The position numbers were made by a program, and so were the translations under genes. A DNA stretch of 6,492 bases, taken from positions 1-6,492 of the forward strand of contig JANQHA010000418.1 of the NCBI GenBank assembly GCA_028282865.1, given 5' to 3'. The stretch is from Oligoflexales bacterium. GTDB lineage: Bacteria > Bdellovibrionota_B > Oligoflexia > Oligoflexales > CACXFL01. Below, piece after piece: positions 1-4,561 of the stretch. Positions within the stretch are counted from its first letter, which is position 1. Every line of letters begins with the position of its first letter. The notes below the pieces were generated by a model. The model was given only the letters and a program-made list of their open reading frames with translations. It ran no database searches and had not been told where the DNA came from.

Positions 1-731
1 ACTAGCACCTCACGTTGACTGTTCATCAACGCTTGAACCCCAAGTTTTGCAAGCTTATGATTGACACCGTTTAACGGCACGACGTCACAAATAGTCGCCA
101 TACCAGTGAGTGCAAGAATATCCGTCCATACTGCAGCGGGGACCGGGAATTCGGCAGCCAATTTGCGAAGTAGAACAAAAGTGATTCCGCAACCACACAG
201 CTCCTGATAGCGCTCATCAGGATGAAGTTTTGGGTTCAAGACCGTGCAATCGGGCATTTTATCGATCTGTACTTTGTGATGATCGGTACAGATAAAACCA
301 ACACCACGCTCCTTGCAGTAAGCAGCTTCATCATTAGCTGTTATTCCGGTATCCATCGTAATAATAAGATCAGCACGTTCGTTATCGATCAAGTGTTTAA
401 CTGCGTCGAGATTGACGCCATAACCTTCTTTAAATCTACACGGTATGTAATGCAAGAAATTGTCAAAACCAATCGCTCTGAAAAACCAAATCCAACTCAC
501 AGCACTCATAGTGCCGTCGACGTCATAGTCAGCGTAAAGTGCTATTCGTTTGCCACTACGAATAGCTTCTGAGATGACGCTCATAGTTTCCTCTAGGCCA
601 TAGTCGCCATAATCTAATTGATCAACCGCTTGAAAGTCCCGGTTACTCTGAACTACAGAAACAAGACTACTGTAATCTTTTGGATATACTTCGCTCCGAG
701 CAACCCACTCGTTATATTTGAGCCCCATCAT
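1..731 (-). CDS. recJ: Single-stranded-DNA-specific exonuclease RecJ (DHH family), N-terminal part, cut by left edge
   Basis: Translating the minus strand from 731 gives 243 open codons that run off the window. Known role of the family: 5'-3' degradation of single-stranded DNA in recombination and mismatch or base-excision repair, in the cytoplasm, with Mn/Mg at the DHH site. Seen here: motif I ADYDVDGTMSA (D68, D70, D72), motif II MDTGI (D127), the name-giving TDHH (D150-H152), VLNPK at 164-168, GCGITFVLLRK at 180-190 and ICDVVPL (D216). YIPCRFKEGYGVN at 95-107 matches the usual RecJ 'YIPNR..EGYG' stretch. An in-frame stop at 801-803 limits the start. Two adjacent in-frame ATGs (731 and 728) follow GGAGGA at 733-738; spacing favours 728, and 731 is the outer bound. 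The stretch before motif I is rather short and lacks an obvious QRG-type N-terminus, so a RecJ-like paralogue is possible. The C-terminal OB-fold region is outside the window. Confidence 0.88.
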   Translation of the reverse strand, partial: MMGLKYNEWVARSEVYPKDYSSLVSVVQSNRDFQAVDQLDYGDYGLEETMSVISEAIRSGKRIALYADYDVDGTMSAVSWIWFFRAIGFDNFLHYIPCRFKEGYGVNLDAVKHLIDNERADLIITMDTGITANDEAAYCKERGVGFICTDHHKVQIDKMPDCTVLNPKLHPDERYQELCGCGITFVLLRKLAAEFPVPAAVWTDILALTGMATICDVVPLNGVNHKLAKLGVQALMNSQREVL

Positions 732-750
732 GTCCTCCGATATGAGGGCT

Positions 751-778
751 ACTATAATGAATTGACGCTGAAAGCCAA
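751..778 (-). promoter_or_regulatory. Predicted sigma-70-type promoter of recJ
   Basis: On the minus strand, TTGGCT (plus 773-778, 4 of 6 to TTGACA) is followed after 16 bp by TATAGT (plus 751-756, 5 of 6 to TATAAT). Transcription would begin near 744, giving a leader of only about 13 nt that carries the GGAGGA ribosome binding site at 733-738. The match is good but rests on consensus alone. Confidence 0.5.
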
Positions 779-818
779 GAGATGGATGTCTGTCTATTGG
801 TTATGGTTAGTTTTTGCG

Positions 819-860
819 GTTGAATTATGCCCGCCAATTTTGCCGATGGCATAATTTAAC
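819..860. repeat. 13-bp-arm imperfect inverted repeat in the recJ/peptide intergenic region
   Basis: The left arm GTTGAATTATGCC (819-831) and right arm GGCATAATTTAAC (848-860) are reverse complements at 12 of 13 positions. They include a perfect 9-bp core (823-831 with 848-856), and 16 nt lie between the arms. The right arm contains the likely -10 of the peptide gene, so binding of a dimeric regulator here would block or modulate that promoter. The arm centres are 29 bp apart, close to three helical turns. No T-run follows on either strand, so it does not look like an intrinsic terminator. Operator function is inference. Confidence 0.55.
847..855 (+). promoter_or_regulatory. Possible extended -10 promoter of the small exported peptide gene
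   Basis: TGGCATAAT fits the extended -10 pattern TGnTATAAT with one mismatch. No good -35 lies at the normal distance, which is common for extended -10 promoters. Transcription would start near 862, about 32 nt before the ATG at 894. The element lies inside the right arm of the inverted repeat at 819-860. Confidence 0.4.
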
Positions 861-893
861 TTCCCTCTACTTTGATCTACAAGGAGTTTTCAA

Positions 894-1022
894 ATGAGGA
901 TTATTTTTGCTGTTGCGCTGTCTTTAGCCTTTATCGTATCAAATCTTCAAGCTGACCCCACACCATTACCCGATCTAGAATGGCCAGATTGTCCCGATGG
1001 ATATACGCAGGAAGGATTTTAA
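894..1022 (+). CDS. Small exported peptide, 42 residues, unknown function
   Basis: The ATG at 894 is preceded by AAGGAG (881-886) with 7 nt spacing, an almost ideal ribosome binding site; the frame ends with TAA at 1020-1022. Residues 1-20 look like a signal peptide: Arg at position 2, a hydrophobic core from about 3 to 15 (IIFAVALSLAFIV), and a plausible signal peptidase I site after NLQA at 20. The predicted mature part is only 22 residues, beginning DPTPLPDLEW. It is rich in Pro and acidic residues, with a single Cys at 33 and no lipobox. I recognise no family. The ribosome binding site, signal peptide and upstream promoter support a real gene. A periplasmic or secreted peptide, or the remnant of a longer gene, are both possible. 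It is divergent from recJ and in the same direction as the ATPase gene that starts 118 nt further on. Confidence 0.62.
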   Translation: MRIIFAVALSLAFIVSNLQADPTPLPDLEWPDCPDGYTQEGF

Positions 1023-1039
1023 TGTTTAGAATCCTTCCT
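1009..1039 (+). terminator. Hairpin spanning the stop codon of the small peptide gene; weak terminator or mRNA 3'-end structure
   Basis: AGGAAGGATT (1009-1018) pairs perfectly with AATCCTTCCT (1030-1039). Inward pairing (one G-U, then U-A, A-U, A-U) extends it to a 14-bp stem with the 3-nt loop TGT. The TAA stop lies in the upper stem. The sequence after it (CTATCTACC) is pyrimidine-rich but has no T-run, so efficient intrinsic termination is doubtful. Protection of the short mRNA from 3' decay, or partial attenuation before the ATPase gene, fits equally well. Confidence 0.5.
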
Positions 1040-1105
1040 CTATCTACCTACTAGGTCTAAGACGGATATTCCCACCCGACATTATCGAAAAGCCAATACA
1101 TCAAA

Positions 1106-1121
1106 GTTAGGATAACCTAAC
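1106..1121. promoter_or_regulatory. Palindrome upstream of the ATPase gene, possible operator
   Basis: GTTAGG (1106-1111) and CCTAAC (1116-1121) form a perfect 6-bp inverted repeat around ATAA, ending 19 bp before the ATG at 1141. A weak promoter overlaps it: TCGAAA (1085-1090), 17 bp, TAGGAT (1108-1113), each 4 of 6 to consensus. A second short palindrome, ACCTA-C-TAGGT, lies at 1046-1056. The rest of 1023-1140 shows no gene. Regulatory function is inference. Confidence 0.3.
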
Positions 1122-1140
1122 ATACTGATATTAAAAGATT

Positions 1141-2385
1141 ATGGCTATATTGACACGACCTAGTCGAAATGAGACAATTAACTCCGGATTTAGAGGAAGA
1201 TTTCGGAGTATGTACCGAAGACTAGTTAACCTACCAGAAAATCATAGCTTTTTCTTGCTCGGTGCTCGAGGTACTGGAAAAAGTACCTTAGTGAAATCAT
1301 TTAAAAGCCCTGATTCGTATCTATATATAAACCTACTTTTAGCTAAGGAAGAAGACCTTTATCAAGGGAACCCTGATGAATTAATTGCAACGGTGGGGGG
1401 CTTATCCAAGACTGTATCTACTGTCATTATTGACGAAATTCAAAAAATTCCTAAGCTGCTAGACATCGTCCACGAATTAATTGAGACCACCAACATAAAT
1501 TTTGTCCTCACTGGTTCATCTGCTCGACGCCTAAAAGCTCAAAGTGCCAACTTATTAGCAGGTCGAGCGTTTCAAAGAGTTCTGTTCCCTCTAAATCACC
1601 TAGAATTAGCCAACGACTTTGACCTTGAATCAAAGCTTCGTTGGGGCGGACTGCCAAAAATATTCTCGCTAGATTCGACAGATGATAAAGATGACTTTCT
1701 TAGAACCTATGCAAATCATTATCTAAAAGAAGAGGTTTGGAGCGAACAGTTCATTCGCAAACTAAACCCTTTTCGCAAATTTTTAGAAACTGCGGCTCAA
1801 GCTAATGGCACTATAGTCAACTTTTCAAATATATCTCGTGATTCTGGTGTCGATGACAAGACAGTTAAGTCATACTTCGAAATTCTAGAAGACACCCTCA
1901 TGGGATTCTTCCTGACATCATACTCAACCTCGGTTAGGAAGACTGTTTACAAGACTCCGAAGTTTTATTTTTTTGATGTTGGGGTTGCACGTGCACTCGC
2001 CCGTCACTTGGATATTATTCCAAAACCTGGAACCAGCTATTACGGGAATTTATTTGAGCAGATGGTCATTAACGAGATCATTCAACTCGCTCAATACTAT
2101 AAGCCTGATTATACCTTCAATTACCTACGCACCAAATCAAACGTCGAACTTGACTTGATTGTCACTCGCCCTGGTAAAACCAGAGCCATTGTCGAGATAA
2201 AATCTACCGAAGAAATTTCAGGACACAAACTCCACCCTATGGAAGCCTTTCGAGATGAATTTCCCGATGACGACTTTTATTGTCTAAGCCGTACGAGACA
2301 AGCCAAAAAATATGGCTCTGTCAAAGCGTTGCATTGGACTAAAGGAATAGCAGAAATCCTAGAGCTTTCGTCAGAATCAAAGTGA
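1141..2385 (+). CDS. AAA ATPase with C-terminal DUF4143 (PD-(D/E)XK-like) region
   Basis: This 414-residue protein has the full layout of the widespread AAA_14/DUF4143 family. Walker A is GARGTGKST at 41-49, Walker B is VIIDEIQK at 95-102 (D98, E99), VLTGSSARRL at 122-131 carries a sensor-like Ser/Arg stretch, and LLAGR follows at 138-142. The DUF4143 part begins near YLKEEV (194-199). It continues with a winged-helix-like stretch at about 215-260, KFYFFDVGVARAL (274-286) and GNLFEQMVINEI (302-313). It ends in VELDLI...AIVEIKS, where E336, D338, E352 and K354 match an ExD...ExK nuclease-type signature. The protein is probably cytoplasmic. Most family members have no known biological role, though links to DNA or to mobile and defence regions are often suggested. 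The ATG at 1141 has no good ribosome binding site. Met24 (1210) begins MYRRLVNLPENHSFFLLG, where many relatives start, but its GGAG sits only 1 nt from the ATG. The gene stands alone. Confidence 0.9.
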   Translation: MAILTRPSRNETINSGFRGRFRSMYRRLVNLPENHSFFLLGARGTGKSTLVKSFKSPDSYLYINLLLAKEEDLYQGNPDELIATVGGLSKTVSTVIIDEIQKIPKLLDIVHELIETTNINFVLTGSSARRLKAQSANLLAGRAFQRVLFPLNHLELANDFDLESKLRWGGLPKIFSLDSTDDKDDFLRTYANHYLKEEVWSEQFIRKLNPFRKFLETAAQANGTIVNFSNISRDSGVDDKTVKSYFEILEDTLMGFFLTSYSTSVRKTVYKTPKFYFFDVGVARALARHLDIIPKPGTSYYGNLFEQMVINEIIQLAQYYKPDYTFNYLRTKSNVELDLIVTRPGKTRAIVEIKSTEEISGHKLHPMEAFRDEFPDDDFYCLSRTRQAKKYGSVKALHWTKGIAEILELSSESK

Positions 2386-2409
2386 ACTTGATAGCCCTCA
2401 GGTTTACCT

Positions 2410-3174
2410 TTAAAAAGTTCGAAATATATTCTGGCACATATCACCTGGCTGGATAATAAACTGATCGGTATCAGGAACACCCGTGTGCACTTTCTGAAAT
2501 CCTGATTTTATCCGGTGAACAGCATAATCCGTAGTTTTTGCAACAAAAACAGCACTGATAGTTCCTAATACAAACCCAACTCCACCGAATACTCCCACAT
2601 CGATAAGAAGATTGGAGTCGCCTTCAAACAATAAGGGATGGCCAAAGATGGCCGAGCCAAGAGTAAAGAGGGGAATACATACAAACCCTAAACAATTCCC
2701 GAGAAAGGTCTTCGGACCTGTCCCACTCGCTTTCAGGGCAAACTCTTCGTAACGAAGGTTGCGGGTATCACGAAAATCCCTGCCAACTTCGACAATAAAT
2801 TTAGCTATCCCAGGACTTAACTCTTCGAGCTTCTCATTGTTTAGAACCATTTGATCGATCATGTCTTGACGAACATCTGAAAGCTTAAGGCGAATCTCAT
2901 CTTCATTTTTGTATTGAGCACCGAGACGTTCAAACTCGCTTGCAGCGGCTTGCTCCCATTGATCTGTAACTTGCTTGCCGATTTCTATGAGAGTTCGGCC
3001 TATTTCTTTTCTAACCTTTGGATCATAAAGCCACCGACCTTCCTTATCAACCAGTTCCAAAATATCTTCAGATTCCACATCGGAGTTCTGATCTTCCGCC
3101 GAATCTGAAAACGCATGAGAAAAGGAAGTGATTAATAGAAAAAAAACAACATTTGACCATATAAACAACTTCAT
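2410..3174 (-). CDS. Exported protein with two hydrophobic segments, unknown function
   Basis: The frame is open up to a GTG at 3222, but the ATG at 3174 is preferred. AAGGCGGGG (3181-3189) sits 6 nt upstream of it, and from there a clear signal peptide begins: MKLFIW, a hydrophobic run to about residue 18, and a cleavage site after SHA (19-21). That gives 254 residues. Residues 22-45 are strongly acidic (SDSAEDQNSDVESED). Residues 50-150 are charged and probably helical. Two Gly-rich hydrophobic segments follow at about 157-183 (with C161 and C166) and 189-212. A C-terminal tail of about 40 residues contains C247. The two segments could make a membrane hairpin. I recognise no family. The gene starts 37 nt after the stop of the propeller gene and probably shares its transcript. 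It converges on the ATPase gene with a 24-nt gap in which I see no convincing terminator. Confidence 0.75.
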   Translation of the reverse strand: MKLFIWSNVVFFLLITSFSHAFSDSAEDQNSDVESEDILELVDKEGRWLYDPKVRKEIGRTLIEIGKQVTDQWEQAAASEFERLGAQYKNEDEIRLKLSDVRQDMIDQMVLNNEKLEELSPGIAKFIVEVGRDFRDTRNLRYEEFALKASGTGPKTFLGNCLGFVCIPLFTLGSAIFGHPLLFEGDSNLLIDVGVFGGVGFVLGTISAVFVAKTTDYAVHRIKSGFQKVHTGVPDTDQFIIQPGDMCQNIFRTF

Positions 3175-3180
3175 TTCGAT

Positions 3181-3189
3181 CCCCGCCTT
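3181..3189 (-). promoter_or_regulatory. Ribosome binding site that decides the start at 3174
   Basis: On the minus strand AAGGCGGGG lies 6 nt before the ATG at 3174. The GTG at 3222 would instead overlap the preceding gene's end by 11 nt and would put 16 extra residues before an otherwise complete signal peptide. The G-rich site resembles the GGGGG at 4392-4396 that precedes the upstream gene. Confidence 0.5.
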
Positions 3190-3211
3190 AATCATAAACA
3201 AAATAATCCGG

Positions 3212-4387
3212 TTAAATACCACACATCTTATCGGTCACACCTGACAATTCACGAATAGCTACAACCCCACTTCTCGACTCTAAGCAACCAGTACAAATAT
3301 CGTTAGACTTCAAGTATATATAGCCATCTTTAGCATTGACTGAAATACGACCGGGCCGATTCAGGTGCTTAATCTGATCAGCAATATTCCATTCTAATAC
3401 CAGCGAAGCTTGATCGTCATTTAGCAGAATAAAGCTTAAATTTTTAGTTTGATCATTGCTAGCGACAATACAGTTACCGTAGATTGCAGTTTGGCGCGGA
3501 GCGCCACCAACCTTAATAACATCCATGAGTTCCTGACTCCTAGCATCAATAACTAATACATTTCCAGCTACATACTCAGAAACAATCACCCGATCATGCT
3601 TAGAACTATAAAGAACATCCGACAAACCATTTCGATTATCGTCATTAAAGATTCGCTGGAATTTACCATTATTCATATCGAAATAAACCAACTTATCATC
3701 CGTTGGATCGGGTAAGTTTTTTTCTACAACCCAAAAACGCTGTTTATCCGAAGCGATACTTAGCGGGAAGAAAATCTTCAACCCCAAAAGATCAGCATTC
3801 ACATATTCCCATGGCTTCATTGCTCGAACTGAGCCTTCAATATATTCCTCTGCTGCAACTTCTTTTTTAAACTCTTCGCTAAGACTCGGTGCGACAGAAT
3901 TTAAAAACTTCCATTGATCTACATAGACAATATCTTGTTCACCTATTTCAGAAAAAAGGAAGCCTGACTCGGTCACCGCGAACTCCTCAGCCAAAAATCT
4001 CGCACTGAGATTTCTACGCTTGACTGAAAACTTACCGTTACGATATTTAATAAAACTTACGACCGTAACGCCTGAATGATTTATCCCTAGAGCGATAACT
4101 GTGTCAGACTGGAAAGCATACAGTTTTTTTAAACCATAAGAAAAACTCAAAGAAGCTAACTCTTTCTTTCCATCAGCACTAAAAACTAAAATTTTATTTG
4201 ATTCACCTGGAATGTTACCAGTTCGGGTCACCCACAACTTGCCATCTTGGTACAAAACGCCTTTTGAGGGCTCCGTAATACCTAACTTCACTACGCGGGT
4301 TACTTCTGGTTTGATACTCTCAACACCAAGCAATTTTGTTGTGAGTAAAAAAAACACCAATATATAAATATTACTAAAGCTAACCAT
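3212..4387 (-). CDS. Secreted or periplasmic beta-propeller-like protein
   Basis: 391 residues. The ATG at 4387 follows GGGGG (4392-4396) with 4 nt spacing. Residues 1-24 are a signal peptide with a hydrophobic core at about 8-20 (YILVFFLLTTKLL) and likely cleavage after VES. The rest consists of beta-strand repeats of propeller type. Examples are KGVLYQDGKLWVTR...NKILVFSADGK (42-74), a stretch from PLSIASDKQRFWVVEK (208-223) to DKLVYFDMNNGKF (231-243), DVLYSSKHDRVIVSE...GNVLVIDARSQEL (257-287), and GRISVNAKDGYIYLKS (346-361). The style is that of YncE/SMP-30-like proteins, but I cannot assign a subfamily or ligand. D249-D257 (DDNRNGLSD) matches a calcium-binding loop. A CxxC pair (C365, C368) and C389 near the end suggest disulfides. 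It is the first gene of a likely two-gene operon with the exported protein downstream, and could act with it at the cell envelope. Confidence 0.78.
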   Translation of the reverse strand: MVSFSNIYILVFFLLTTKLLGVESIKPEVTRVVKLGITEPSKGVLYQDGKLWVTRTGNIPGESNKILVFSADGKKELASLSFSYGLKKLYAFQSDTVIALGINHSGVTVVSFIKYRNGKFSVKRRNLSARFLAEEFAVTESGFLFSEIGEQDIVYVDQWKFLNSVAPSLSEEFKKEVAAEEYIEGSVRAMKPWEYVNADLLGLKIFFPLSIASDKQRFWVVEKNLPDPTDDKLVYFDMNNGKFQRIFNDDNRNGLSDVLYSSKHDRVIVSEYVAGNVLVIDARSQELMDVIKVGGAPRQTAIYGNCIVASNDQTKNLSFILLNDDQASLVLEWNIADQIKHLNRPGRISVNAKDGYIYLKSNDICTGCLESRSGVVAIRELSGVTDKMCGI

Positions 4388-4422
4388 GGCGCCCCCATCT
4401 TTGGTTGGTGTTATTCAACAAG

Positions 4423-4451
4423 TGTATATCCCGTCGCAAAGATGGTGTCAA
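4423..4451 (-). promoter_or_regulatory. Strong predicted promoter of the propeller/exported-protein operon
   Basis: On the minus strand a perfect TTGACA (plus 4446-4451) is followed after exactly 17 bp by TATACA (plus 4423-4428, 4 of 6). The start point would be near 4416, about 29 nt before the ATG at 4387. A second weaker candidate lies upstream near the terminator tail: TTGTCT, 18 bp, TATAAA. The remainder of 4388-4561 holds only the terminator. Confidence 0.6.
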
Positions 4452-4508
4452 TAAAACTGTAATTCATTGATATAATAAAGTTTATACACCCAGTCATAGC
4501 TATCAGAC

Positions 4509-4538
4509 AAAAGAAAAAGGGCCCCCAACAGGGCCCTT
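4509..4538 (-). terminator. Intrinsic terminator of the metalloprotease gene
   Basis: On the minus strand AAGGGCCC (plus 4531-4538) pairs perfectly with GGGCCCTT (plus 4517-4524) around the 6-nt loop TGTTGG. A T-rich tail (TTTCTTTT) follows. The stem begins 24 nt after the TGA at 4562-4564. The 8-bp stem has six G-C pairs, making this a typical Rho-independent terminator. It separates the metalloprotease transcript from the propeller operon. Confidence 0.85.
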
Positions 4539-4561
4539 CATGAGTAAGCCTAAATCAGATA

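Noticed and set aside
222..854. Plus-strand open frames at 222-572 and 618-854
   Set aside because: The first lies wholly, and the second mostly, antisense to the RecJ coding region, whose protein motifs are unmistakable. Neither translation has a recognisable motif or a good ribosome binding site.
1022..1054. Ten-codon frame (MFRILPLSTY) whose ATG overlaps the small gene's TAA as TAATG
   Set aside because: The stop/start overlap hints at coupling, but the frame is only 10 codons, its start is buried in the hairpin and it shows no signature. It is most likely chance.
2384..2420. Possible shared terminator between the convergent genes (GAACTT/AAGTTC and AGGT-TT-ACCT)
   Set aside because: The 6-bp arms are 25 nt apart and the inner hairpin has only 4 bp with a 2-nt loop. 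No stable G-C-rich stem followed by a T-run is present.
1973..2480. Plus-strand frame 1973-2158 and minus-strand frame 2277-2480
   Set aside because: The first is out of frame inside the DUF4143 region. The second is antisense to the ATPase end and overlaps the convergent gene. Neither encodes a recognisable protein.
2914..3108. Plus-strand 64-residue frame
   Set aside because: It is antisense to the exported protein with two hydrophobic segments, with no motif and no independent promoter or ribosome binding site.
3175..3222. Upstream GTG start at 3222 for the exported protein
   Set aside because: It would overlap the previous gene and put 16 residues ahead of a complete signal peptide. The ATG at 3174 has the better ribosome binding site.
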